Assembly (NCBI GenBank): GCA_964348745.1
Contig: CAYGDT010000055.1
Location: 1-10,021, forward strand
DNA length: 10,021 nucleotides
Direction: 5' to 3'
Origin: CAYGDT01 sp964348745
Lineage (GTDB): Bacteria > Patescibacteriota > Gracilibacteria > Peribacterales > Peribacteraceae
The translations under genes were made by a program, and so were the position numbers. Positions 1 through 7,047 of the stretch are shown here, in pieces; position 1 is the first letter of the stretch, and the number at the start of each line of letters is the position of its first letter. The notes under the pieces are model-generated. The model was not told the DNA's origin. It saw only the letters and a list, made by a program, of their open reading frames with translations, and did not search any database.

Positions 1-874
1 TGCGGGAAGAGAAGCCGAAGATTCCATTCGGACGAAAGATTAAGAAGACAATGATCACCACAAGAGCGACGGTCTGCTGGTATCCAGCGGGAACGTAGCC
101 GATACCAAACCACCGAACGCCGACGACGAACTGCTCAAGCAGAGCAATGACATACGCCGCAAGTACCGCTCCCCAGATATTTCCTTTCCCTCCCGCAATC
201 ACCGCGGCATAGGCCTTGATGGTAATGGGAAAGGCAAAAGCAGGAGTAAGATTTTGGTCAATGCCGATGAAAATTCCGCCTGCAGCGGCAAAAATTCCGC
301 TCATGATGAAGACAAAACGATGCAGGACTGGCGCATTGATGCCAAGACTGAGAGCCGCATGATCGTTCTGGACAACGGCGCGGATTTTGCGTCCGAAAGA
401 CGTCGAATGGAATATCCAAGCGAATGTAATCAAGACAGCCAGCGTCACAAGAATCAATACGATCTGCTGCGATGTTACATACAAAGACCCAAGCATGCGT
501 ACGGTCGTATTACCGTTGAGAATACTTCGCGGCCTTTCCTCGAAAGCCAGAAGCAATACCGCATCGAGAATCATGCTCAGTGCTATGGTCGTCACGAGAG
601 GCAGAAATCGATGGTGCTTATAAAACGGCTTGATGAATATCTCAAAACTGAGCCATGTCACGCCACCCCCGAACAGCAGTCCCCCAACGATGCTGGGAAG
701 CAGCGGGAAACCGGCAACTTGATGCAGCCACCATGTGCCATATCCGCCAAGGAGCACCAGTTGTCCGAGCGCGAGATTGAAGACCCCAAGAACACCGTAC
801 ACAAGAGCGAGCCCACCGGCGACGAGCGCCCCGAGGGATCCTGCGACAATGCCGTTCCAAACAAGTTGTAACAT
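1..874 (-). CDS. livH: Branched-chain amino-acid ABC transporter permease LivH (partial, 3' end outside window)
   Basis: Integral membrane permease of a Liv/HAAT-type ABC importer, forming half of the membrane channel for branched-chain or related amino acids. I translated the minus strand from ATG at 874. It gives 291 codons with no stop, so nearly the whole protein (the family is about 290-310 residues) is present and the end lies left of base 1. The protein is strongly hydrophobic. Near the N-terminus it has VYGVLGVFNLALGQLVLLGGY-like sequence, the family's usual first helices. Toward the C-terminus are AVIAGGKGNIWGAVLAAY, matching the conserved cytoplasmic loop that contacts the ATPase, and a final LIFRPNGIFG stretch. 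Its ATG shares one base with the TAA of livK (TAATG), and no Shine-Dalgarno sequence is visible, so translational coupling to livK is likely. livM and livF are not seen and would be expected further left. Confidence 0.92.
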   Translation of the reverse strand, partial: MLQLVWNGIVAGSLGALVAGGLALVYGVLGVFNLALGQLVLLGGYGTWWLHQVAGFPLLPSIVGGLLFGGGVTWLSFEIFIKPFYKHHRFLPLVTTIALSMILDAVLLLAFEERPRSILNGNTTVRMLGSLYVTSQQIVLILVTLAVLITFAWIFHSTSFGRKIRAVVQNDHAALSLGINAPVLHRFVFIMSGIFAAAGGIFIGIDQNLTPAFAFPITIKAYAAVIAGGKGNIWGAVLAAYVIALLEQFVVGVRWFGIGYVPAGYQQTVALVVIIVFLIFRPNGIFGFSSR

Positions 875-1998
875 TACATGGCTGGAGCGTCTTGCAAAGT
901 AACCCACTCACCGTTCTGTACTTCATAGAGCTGATAATGAATGCCTGTGACATCGCCGTTTTTATCGAAATTAAACTTGCCGACAATTCCATCGTAGTCC
1001 GGCATCGCAGACAGGTAGTCACGGATGGCAGTACCATCGGTTCCAACATTCATCATTGCCTGTGCGAGAACGCCCATTGCATCGTAACCGAATGCCGCGT
1101 ACGAAATAGCACCTTGTGGTGAGCCGTACGCGGAGACAAATTTGGAACCAAAGGAGGTTTTCTCGGAGATAAAGGGAATATTGATCGCCTGCATGCCTTC
1201 GGTCGCCTCGCCGCCGACGGTAATCGTTTCGACCGTTTGTCCAACATCGTGGGAGATGACAAGTTGCTGCATACCCTGCTCACGCATCTGCTGGATCATC
1301 AGTGCGATACTGGAAGGGAACTGCCCATTGGCGACTAATACATCGAAGTCGACGCTCTTGAGACGCGTCACGAGTGAACGGTAATCCTTTGTACCAGGAT
1401 CGACGCTTTCATTGAAGACAAAATCACCGTCGATATCGTCGCCAAGGGAATCACGGAATGCCGTACAAAAATCCGTATTTTCAGAAATGACGGCAACTTT
1501 GGTATAACCATTGTCCCTGAAATACTTTGCCATGGCTTTTGTCTTCAGTGCATCGCTTGGATAATCACGGAAGATAAATTCTCCCGCAGTGGTGACATCC
1601 GGACTGGAACTCAAAGGAGACATGGAAACAATCTTGCCTGCTTCGACAATCGGAGCCATGGCAAGCGTCTCACTGCTGCACTCGCCACCGACAATAGCAA
1701 CGACCTTGTCGACATTCACAAGTTTCTGCGCCGCAGAAGCGGCGTCACCGCCCGTGCATCTGCCGTCTTCGGCAATAACTTCCAACAATCTGCCATTGAT
1801 GCCTCCGCTGGCATTGATCTCATCAATTTTCATCCGAACGCCGTTCAATGGATCCACGCCATACGCAGCTGCATCTCCGGTTAGTGGCCCGACGAAACCG
1901 ATTTTGATAGGACTGGTGTCATCACCATTGCTCACGGTTGGAGCACAGGATGAAAGCAGGAATCCGAGAACAAAGAGACATGCGAGAAGGCGTTTCAT
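874..1998 (-). CDS. livK: Branched-chain amino-acid ABC transporter substrate-binding lipoprotein LivK-like
   Basis: Extracytoplasmic receptor (periplasmic-binding-protein type I fold, Liv/HAAT family) that captures the amino acid and delivers it to the LivH channel. The start chosen is ATG at 1998, giving 374 residues. It places a lipoprotein signal peptide at the N-terminus: MKRLLACLFVLGFLLSSC with lipobox LSSC and lipidated Cys18. An in-frame upstream start at 2052 would put 18 extra residues in front of the signal and is less likely. The mature part opens with IKIGFVGPLTGDAAAYG (residues 31-47), typical of the family. Further family features are ASGGINGR (63-70), EDGRC (77-81), VGGECSSETLAMAP (103-116) and YAAFGYDAMGVL (300-311). 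Cys81 and Cys107 are placed to form the disulfide common in this family (inference). The exact ligand cannot be read from sequence. The leader is pyrimidine-rich without a Shine-Dalgarno sequence. Confidence 0.93.
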   Translation of the reverse strand: MKRLLACLFVLGFLLSSCAPTVSNGDDTSPIKIGFVGPLTGDAAAYGVDPLNGVRMKIDEINASGGINGRLLEVIAEDGRCTGGDAASAAQKLVNVDKVVAIVGGECSSETLAMAPIVEAGKIVSMSPLSSSPDVTTAGEFIFRDYPSDALKTKAMAKYFRDNGYTKVAVISENTDFCTAFRDSLGDDIDGDFVFNESVDPGTKDYRSLVTRLKSVDFDVLVANGQFPSSIALMIQQMREQGMQQLVISHDVGQTVETITVGGEATEGMQAINIPFISEKTSFGSKFVSAYGSPQGAISYAAFGYDAMGVLAQAMMNVGTDGTAIRDYLSAMPDYDGIVGKFNFDKNGDVTGIHYQLYEVQNGEWVTLQDAPAM

Positions 1999-2064
1999 AA
2001 TAAAAAGAGGGGTACAGGAGAACAGTCTTGCATAAAAGTAAATAGCGAACAAGTGTCCCGAGCG

Positions 2065-2134
2065 ACAGGTTTGACAAGTTGGGAAAGTCGGGCACGATCC
2101 AACCTTCCCGACCTTCCAAACCTTCTCGTCCTAC
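2065..2134. repeat. Inverted repeat of 9-base units, copy A (livG-livK gap)
   Basis: The left arm reads in 9-base units ACAGGTTTG, ACAAGTTGG, GAAAGTCGG (2065-2091). The right arm reads CCAACCTTC, CCGACCTTC, CAAACCTTC (2099-2125), followed by TCGTCCTAC, which contains the livG stop. On the mRNA strand, GGAAGGTCGGG and CCCGACTTTCC can form an 11-pair stem including one G-U pair, with a loop of about 14 bases and further outer pairing. No T-run follows, so it is not a standard intrinsic terminator. The remaining part of the gap, 1999-2064, shows only the livK leader; no clear promoter is visible. Confidence 0.75.
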
Positions 2135-2865
2135 GTCGTCGGATCGGCACCGAAGTAGATCTCCTGTAATTCTTTGCTCTTCTTCACGACCGCAGGCGTG
2201 CCTTTGAGCACCATCTGCCCAACGTCGAGCACAACAACTTCGTCGCAGATACTTGCGATGAACGGAAGATCGTGTTCGATGATCAGCACCGTTTTCCCAT
2301 CGGCTTTTAATGTACGGATGATATCAGCCACCTGACCGGTCATTTTCGGACTCACGCCCGCCGTCGGTTCATCAAGAAGGAAGAACTCTTTTCCCGCCCT
2401 GAGCGTGCGTGCGATTTCCAGCAAACGCATTTGTCCGCCGCTCAAGCTTCCCGCTTTCTTCTTTCCCGACGCGGAAAGTCCGACCATTGCGAGTGTGCTT
2501 GCGACAACATCTCCAAGGTTTCCCAGCTGCTTGCGCTGCGCCTTCGGCAACGCTTCCAGCGCGACGAGCACGTTCTCTTCGAGTGTCATCTCCCGAAAGA
2601 TCCCGAAGTTCTGGAACACCCGTCCGATACCCCGCTGCGCGCGTTTGCTCGGAGACAACGCCGAAATATCCTCTCCGCGTAGCATGATCGATCCGCTCGT
2701 GGGTTTCAGGAACCCGGAAATCACGTTAAAGAGCGTCGTCTTTCCCGAACCATTCGGTCCGATCAATCCAATGACTTGACCTTCCTGCACATCGAAGGAA
2801 ATGTCGCTGAGAATTTGATGTTCACCGATGGAAAACGAGAGGCTTTGGAGTTGAAGGAGTGCCAT
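2131..2865 (-). CDS. livG: Branched-chain amino-acid ABC transporter ATP-binding protein LivG
   Basis: Cytoplasmic ATPase that powers the Liv importer. It is 244 residues, normal for LivG. The ABC motifs are intact and in order: Walker A GPNGSGKT (36-43), Q-loop Gln85 in GRVFQNFGIF, signature LSGGQ (141-145), Walker B FFLLDEPT (161-168) with catalytic Glu166, and switch His198 in IIEHD. The FQN...FREMTLEENVLV section is the LivG/LivF type. LivG is chosen over LivF because of the insert between the Q-loop and the signature, but this is not certain. ATG at 2865 lies one base after the pyrG stop, so the two are almost surely cotranscribed. It is the only gene here with a Shine-Dalgarno-like AGGA, seven bases before ATG and inside the pyrG end. 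Its TAG stop overlaps the last 9-base unit of the downstream inverted repeat. Confidence 0.93.
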   Translation of the reverse strand: MALLQLQSLSFSIGEHQILSDISFDVQEGQVIGLIGPNGSGKTTLFNVISGFLKPTSGSIMLRGEDISALSPSKRAQRGIGRVFQNFGIFREMTLEENVLVALEALPKAQRKQLGNLGDVVASTLAMVGLSASGKKKAGSLSGGQMRLLEIARTLRAGKEFFLLDEPTAGVSPKMTGQVADIIRTLKADGKTVLIIEHDLPFIASICDEVVVLDVGQMVLKGTPAVVKKSKELQEIYFGADPTT

Positions 2866-2866
2866 A

Positions 2867-4597
2867 TTATTTTCCTGTTATGACAGCTTTCAAAAACGCT
2901 GCAAACAGCGGATGCGGTCTGTGCGGACGGCTGAGAAATTCCGGATGAAACTGGCTGCCCACCATGAACGGATGTCCTGCTATCTCCACAATCTCCATCA
3001 GTCCTGTCGGAACCTGTCCCGAACCAAGTCGAGGCAAGCACTCACCGGAGAACACCAGTCCCTTCTCTTCAAGTTGCTTACGGAACGCATTGTTGAATTC
3101 GTAGCGGTGACGGTGCCGCTCGGAGATCTCGTCTCGCTCATCATCGACAAGCCCCGCGGCTTGGTACGCTTCGAAAGCTTTGGTGCCGCGCTTCAGTTTG
3201 CAACGATATTCTCCAAGACGCAGCGTGCCGCCTTTGGCTCTGCCCTTGTGCTGATCGGGCAGGAAATGGACAAGATACTTTGATCGCGAAAGCTTCTCTT
3301 GCTCATCAAACTCCTCGCTGGTGATGTCTTTGTCTTTCAGAACGGATCGCGCAAATTCGATCGCCAGAAGTTGCGAACCCAGACACAAACCCAAATACGG
3401 GATCTTGTTGGTTCGCGCGTATTTTGCGGCGGCTATCTTTCCTTCGATGCCGCGCATGCCAAACCCGCCCGGTACCACGATCCCCTTGCACTTCTTCAGT
3501 TCGTTCCACGCCTCGGGATCCTTCTTATCAAGCTTCTCGGAATCGATCCATACGATTTCCGCCTTCCGTTTTTCGTGAACCGCTGCGGATTTGATTGCTT
3601 CGATAACGCTGAAATACGCATCTTCGAGATTCGTGTACTTTCCGACGATCGCGATCTTGACCATACGCTTTGCCAGTGCATGCATCTTCGCGCCGTTTTC
3701 CCACGTACTCATGTCGGGTTTCAGGTCGCCGAGTCTCAAATGATGCCCGATAATCTGCGCAACCTTGTATTTCTGCAGCCCCGTCGGCACATCGTAGATG
3801 CTATGTAGCGTAGGCGCAGGGATCACCGCTTTTCGATCAACCGAACAGAACTTGCTGATTTTATCGAGAAGGTCGCGGGTGATCTTGTAGTCGGCACGCG
3901 CAAGGATCATATCCGGATGCAGACCGATCCGACGCAGCTCGCGCACGGAAAGCTGCGTTGGTTTGGTTTTGAGTTCCTTGGAACCTTTCAGATATGGGAG
4001 CAATGTGAGGTGCACATGAAAAAGTCGCCAGGACCCAAGTTCCGATTTCATCTGGCGCACTGCCTCCAAAAACGGTTCGCCTTCTATATCGCCCACCGTT
4101 CCGCCGATCTCCACCATCATCACGTCGCACCCGCTTGCCTCTGCCGCTCCTATAATACGTGCCTTGATGGTATCAGTTACATGCGGAACCACCTGCACTG
4201 TGCCGCCGAGGAAATCTCCTTTGCGTTCACGCGAGAGAACATCTTGGTAGATTTGCCCCGTTGTCACCGTGGAGAGCTTGCTCATCGGTTCATCGATAAA
4301 CCGCTCATAATGCCCGAGATCAAGATCCGTTTCAGCGCCGTCATTCGTCACAAACACTTCGCCATGCTGGAACGGACTCATGGTGCCGGGGTCGACATTG
4401 AGGTACGGATCGAGCTTCTGGACGAAAACCTTCAGACCGCATGCCTTCATGATCGCACCGATCGAGGCTGTAGCGATGCCTTTGCCTAAACTGGAACACA
4501 CGCCTCCGGTGACGATAATAAAGCGAGGTTGATGTTTCTGCCTGCGATCTCCGCTCTTTACTGCTCTTTGCTCTTTGCTCTTTTTTGGAGGATTCAT
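2867..4597 (-). CDS. pyrG: CTP synthase (glutamine hydrolysing)
   Basis: Makes CTP from UTP, ATP and glutamine, the last step of pyrimidine nucleotide synthesis, in the cytoplasm. The 576-residue protein is complete. The synthase domain has the P-loop GGVCSSLGKGI (31-41), the stretch LDPYLNVDPGTMSPFQHGE (62-80), DGAETDLDLGHYERF (86-100) and VEIGGTVGDIE (162-172). The glutaminase domain has PGGFGMRG (376-383), nucleophile Cys405 in GLCLGSQ, and the His551/Glu553 pair in SQFHPEF. Two oddities stand out. Ser408 sits where many homologues have Met (GxCLGMQ). There is also a Lys/Arg-rich N-terminal extension of about 21 residues relative to E. coli-type enzymes, partly encoded by tandem AAAGAGC repeats. 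No ATG, GTG or TTG occurs between ATG 4597 and the P-loop, so this start is well supported. Upstream there is no useful Shine-Dalgarno sequence, only T-rich leader. Confidence 0.97.
   Translation of the reverse strand: MNPPKKSKEQRAVKSGDRRQKHQPRFIIVTGGVCSSLGKGIATASIGAIMKACGLKVFVQKLDPYLNVDPGTMSPFQHGEVFVTNDGAETDLDLGHYERFIDEPMSKLSTVTTGQIYQDVLSRERKGDFLGGTVQVVPHVTDTIKARIIGAAEASGCDVMMVEIGGTVGDIEGEPFLEAVRQMKSELGSWRLFHVHLTLLPYLKGSKELKTKPTQLSVRELRRIGLHPDMILARADYKITRDLLDKISKFCSVDRKAVIPAPTLHSIYDVPTGLQKYKVAQIIGHHLRLGDLKPDMSTWENGAKMHALAKRMVKIAIVGKYTNLEDAYFSVIEAIKSAAVHEKRKAEIVWIDSEKLDKKDPEAWNELKKCKGIVVPGGFGMRGIEGKIAAAKYARTNKIPYLGLCLGSQLLAIEFARSVLKDKDITSEEFDEQEKLSRSKYLVHFLPDQHKGRAKGGTLRLGEYRCKLKRGTKAFEAYQAAGLVDDERDEISERHRHRYEFNNAFRKQLEEKGLVFSGECLPRLGSGQVPTGLMEIVEIAGHPFMVGSQFHPEFLSRPHRPHPLFAAFLKAVITGK
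4542..4590 (-). repeat. Short tandem repeat AAAGAGC inside the 5' end of pyrG
   Basis: On the minus strand AAAGAGC occurs three times in direct 7-base succession, then again after AGT, within the first 17 codons of pyrG. The repeat is in the coding frame and encodes part of the Lys/Arg-rich extension (KKSKEQRAVKSG). A 7-base step shifts frame, so gain or loss of a single unit would break the gene. Confidence 0.7.
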
Positions 4598-4629
4598 ATA
4601 AAAAATGGGCGATCCCTATACTATGTTCG

Positions 4630-4678
4630 CCCTTCGACTTAGCTCAGGGCGGCACTCTCGTGCCGGGGGAGCCCGCCC
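4630..4678. repeat. GC-rich palindromic segment upstream of pyrG
   Basis: The plus strand has CCCTTCGACTTAGCTCAGGG (4630-4649), then a perfect hairpin CGGCAC-TCTC-GTGCCG (4650-4665). An outer pairing of GGGCGG (4647-4652) with CCGCCC (4673-4678) competes with it. It lies in the 228-base gap between pyrG and hppA, which otherwise holds inverted repeat B and a T-rich pyrG leader with only a weak TAGTAT -10-like box. No T-run follows on either strand, so I do not call a terminator. It may be an interspersed repeat or an mRNA leader structure. Confidence 0.45.
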
Positions 4679-4711
4679 GAGATGTTACCAAAGAATTAAA
4701 GAAATACAAGG

Positions 4712-4812
4712 GGGTAAAAGGTTGGGAAAGTCGGAAAGGTCGGCAAGGACGGGGAAGTCAAGAGGGGGTTGTTTTTCCAACCTTTCCAACCTGCCAAACC
4801 TTTCAAACTTTC
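4712..4812. repeat. Inverted repeat of 9-base units, copy B (hppA-pyrG gap)
   Basis: The left arm units are GTTGGGAAA, GTCGGAAAG, GTCGGCAAG, GACGGGGAA, GTCAAGAGG (4721-4765), perhaps preceded by GGGTAAAAG. The right arm units are CCAACCTTT, CCAACCTGC, CAAACCTTT, CAAACTTTC (4777-4812). The arms are imperfect reverse complements and would give a long stem with G-U pairs in RNA. The right arm matches copy A in 23 of 27 bases over three units, and 15 of 16 bases match between the left arms. The element starts 14 bases after the hppA stop. Confidence 0.78.
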
Positions 4813-4825
4813 AGTGCCAAACCCA

Positions 4826-6913
4826 CTATCCAATCAACCCGCTCACTGTATACAGCCCAACGGTGAGAACGGAAACAATCGTCATGAGCTTTACGAGAAT
4901 ATTGATCGACGGACCGGAGGTGTCCTTAAACGGATCCCCTACCGTGTCGCCGACCACTGCGGCCTTATGACAATCGCTTCCCTTGCCGCCGAGATTCCCC
5001 GCTTCGATGTATTTCTTGGCGTTATCCCACGCACCACCGGAGTTCGCCATGGAAATAGCAAGCAGTACGCCCGAGACAAGTGCGCCTGCCAGCAATCCGC
5101 CCAGCGCTTCCGTACCGAGCAGGAAACCGATCACAACCGGCGACGCGACAGCGAGAACACCAGGGAGCACCATCTCTTTAAGAGCGGCATCGGTCACGAT
5201 GCTGACGCAACGCGCTGTATCGGGTTCGGCTTTGCCCTCCATGAGACCTTTGATTTCTTTAAACTGTCTGCGGACTTCTTCGATCACCGAGTATGCGGCG
5301 CGACCGACCGCGCTCATGGTCATGGCGGAGAAGATGTACGGCAGCGTAGCTCCGAGTAGAAGACCGATCAACGTGTTTGGGTTCATCAGATTTATGGAAT
5401 CCAGATTCGCCGCCGTGGAGAAAGCGGAAAAGAGCGCGAGCGACGTAAGGGCGGCTGAACCGATGGCAAACCCTTTGCCGATTGCGGCAGTGGTGTTTCC
5501 TGCGCTGTCGAGCGCGTCGGTGCGTGTGCGCACCTGTTTGGGGAGCGATGCCATTTCTGCAATGCCGCCTGCGTTATCGGCAACCGGACCGTATGCATCT
5601 ACGGCAAGGGAAATACCAAGCGTGGAGAGCATGCCGACCGCAGCGATCGCGATACCGTAGAGACCCGCATTCGCAAACGCTATGCCGATCGCCACGACGA
5701 TGCAGAGCACCGGCAGGAATGTGGACATGTATCCGAGAGATAGTCCCGAAATAATAACAGTGGCAGCGCCTGTCTTGGAGGAATCTGCGAGAGTGCGCAC
5801 CGGTGCAAAGCGATCCGAAGTGTAGTACTCCGTCAGAAGTCCGATAATGAGTCCGCTGACCAGTCCGACGACCATGGCGATGAACACCCCCAACCAGAGT
5901 TCCGGAGACAACATGGCTTTGGCGAGGAAGAACGTGCCTGCAGTAACGATGAACGATGCGAGTAAGAGGCCGTTTTTCAGTGCGCCATGAATATTAGGGT
6001 TTGCATTGCTCGTGCGCACGACAAACGTACCGATGATGGAAGCGACGATACCAAGCGCCGAAACGAAGAGCGGAAATAGTATGACGGATTCCGTCGTGAC
6101 GGAGCTCATAGTCATGCCGATGAGCATGGCAGCGAGAATGGAACCGACGTAGCTTTCAAAGAGGTCAGCGCCCATACCCGCGACATCACCGACGTTGTCA
6201 CCCACGCTATCGGCAATCGCTGCGGGATTGCGCGGATCGTCTTCGGGAATGCCTGCCTCCACTTTACCGACAAGGTCGCCGCCGACATCCGCTGCCTTTG
6301 TATAGATACCTCCTCCTACGCGGGCAAACAGTGCCACGGCGGACGCACCGAAGGAAAAGCCCGTCAGCGCCTGAATGGCGTCACCGAGCGAAAGATGCAC
6401 AACCTGCAGGAGATACAGCAACGCACCAACAAGCCCGAGCAAGCCAAGACCTACAACAGCAAGTCCCATGGTCGCTCCGCTCATAAACGCAATGCGAAGA
6501 GCCGGCGCGATGTTGGTGCGAGCGGCCTGCGTCGTGCGAACGTTCGCTAAGGTTGCCGTTCGCATGCCGATAAATCCGGAAAGCACGCTGCAAAACGCTC
6601 CGAGAATAAAGCTTCCCGCTGTCGTGGGAATCCCCCATGCACCCGACTGAGCTTGATCCATGCCGGTATCAATGAACACAAAGATCAGCGCGGCAACGAT
6701 AAACACAAAAAGTCCGATCACCTGGTATTCCCTGCGCAGGAATGCCATGGAACCGATACGCACTTGGCGGCCGATTGCCTGCATCTTATCCGTACCTGCC
6801 TCGCGCAAGCCTATCAGAATGCGGAAGACCGCAGCGGTGAACAGCGCCAAGACGCCGGAGGAAAGAATAATGACAAGTGAATTGCTAAACGGATCTTGAT
6901 AGACGGGAAACAT
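4826..6913 (-). CDS. hppA: Membrane-bound ion-pumping pyrophosphatase, K+-dependent type
   Basis: Polytopic membrane enzyme that hydrolyses pyrophosphate and uses the energy to pump H+ (or Na+) out of the cytoplasm. It is 695 residues from ATG 6913, within the usual range; an in-frame TTG at 6919 would add two residues. All signature segments are present: GGDLVGKVEAGIPEDDPRNP (211-230), DNVGDVAGMGADLFESYVGS (239-258), GPVADNAGGIAEM (442-454) and GDTVGDPFKDTSGPS (655-669). These carry the Asp and Lys residues that bind Mg-pyrophosphate. In GNTTAAIGKG (472-481), Ala476 and Gly479 occupy the two positions that are Lys and Thr in K+-independent enzymes, so this is the K+-dependent class. H+ versus Na+ specificity I cannot decide. 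It follows a terminator and has its own candidate promoter. The leader CCTCCCCCTCTTTGATA is pyrimidine-rich and lacks a Shine-Dalgarno sequence. A 9-base-unit inverted repeat lies 14 bases after the TAG stop. Confidence 0.96.
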   Translation of the reverse strand: MFPVYQDPFSNSLVIILSSGVLALFTAAVFRILIGLREAGTDKMQAIGRQVRIGSMAFLRREYQVIGLFVFIVAALIFVFIDTGMDQAQSGAWGIPTTAGSFILGAFCSVLSGFIGMRTATLANVRTTQAARTNIAPALRIAFMSGATMGLAVVGLGLLGLVGALLYLLQVVHLSLGDAIQALTGFSFGASAVALFARVGGGIYTKAADVGGDLVGKVEAGIPEDDPRNPAAIADSVGDNVGDVAGMGADLFESYVGSILAAMLIGMTMSSVTTESVILFPLFVSALGIVASIIGTFVVRTSNANPNIHGALKNGLLLASFIVTAGTFFLAKAMLSPELWLGVFIAMVVGLVSGLIIGLLTEYYTSDRFAPVRTLADSSKTGAATVIISGLSLGYMSTFLPVLCIVVAIGIAFANAGLYGIAIAAVGMLSTLGISLAVDAYGPVADNAGGIAEMASLPKQVRTRTDALDSAGNTTAAIGKGFAIGSAALTSLALFSAFSTAANLDSINLMNPNTLIGLLLGATLPYIFSAMTMSAVGRAAYSVIEEVRRQFKEIKGLMEGKAEPDTARCVSIVTDAALKEMVLPGVLAVASPVVIGFLLGTEALGGLLAGALVSGVLLAISMANSGGAWDNAKKYIEAGNLGGKGSDCHKAAVVGDTVGDPFKDTSGPSINILVKLMTIVSVLTVGLYTVSGLIG

Positions 6914-6943
6914 TATCAAAGAGGGGGAGGAAAATTCTGAAGT

Positions 6944-6971
6944 ATTGTAGTAGCAAAATTGGAAATGTGGA
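6944..6971 (-). promoter_or_regulatory. Candidate promoter of hppA
   Basis: Minus-strand TCCACA (6971-6966, four of six) and TACAAT (6949-6944, five of six) are separated by 16 bases. They lie between the terminator of the preceding gene and ATG 6913, giving a leader of about 24 bases. The location right after a terminator supports an independent start for hppA; the -35 box is only fair. Confidence 0.42.
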
Positions 6972-6978
6972 ATGCTGA

Positions 6979-7020
6979 TTTTTTAAAAACAGGAGTAGGC
7001 AGACGCCTATCCCCTGTTTC
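6979..7020 (-). terminator. Rho-independent terminator after the secreted-protein gene
   Basis: The arms 7019-7005 and 7000-6987 pair on the minus strand as AAACAGGGGATAGGC and GCCTACTCCTGTTT, with a four-base GTCT loop and one irregularity in the stem. The second arm runs directly into TTTTT and then an A-run. It begins 28 bases after the TAA stop at 7048-7050. The plus strand lacks a matching T-run, so the terminator works in the direction of the genes here. Confidence 0.75.
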
Positions 7021-7047
7021 TTGAATCCGTATTCCTGTTTCCTCGCC

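Noticed and set aside
254..871. Plus-strand open frame of 205 codons opposite livH
   Set aside because: The minus strand gives a clear LivH permease over the same bases; the plus-strand product is polar, with no recognisable motif.
1999..2052. Upstream start for livK at 2052
   Set aside because: It would add 18 residues before a perfect lipoprotein signal peptide; ATG 1998 places the signal at the N-terminus.
2065..2134. Copy A as an ordinary Rho-independent terminator of livG
   Set aside because: A stem is present but no T-run follows on the minus strand, and the next genes belong to the same transporter.
4629..4680. Possible tRNA gene, suggested by TTAGCTCAGG resembling a D-arm
   Set aside because: No anticodon stem, T-arm (GGTTCGA-type) or acceptor pairing can be arranged around it.
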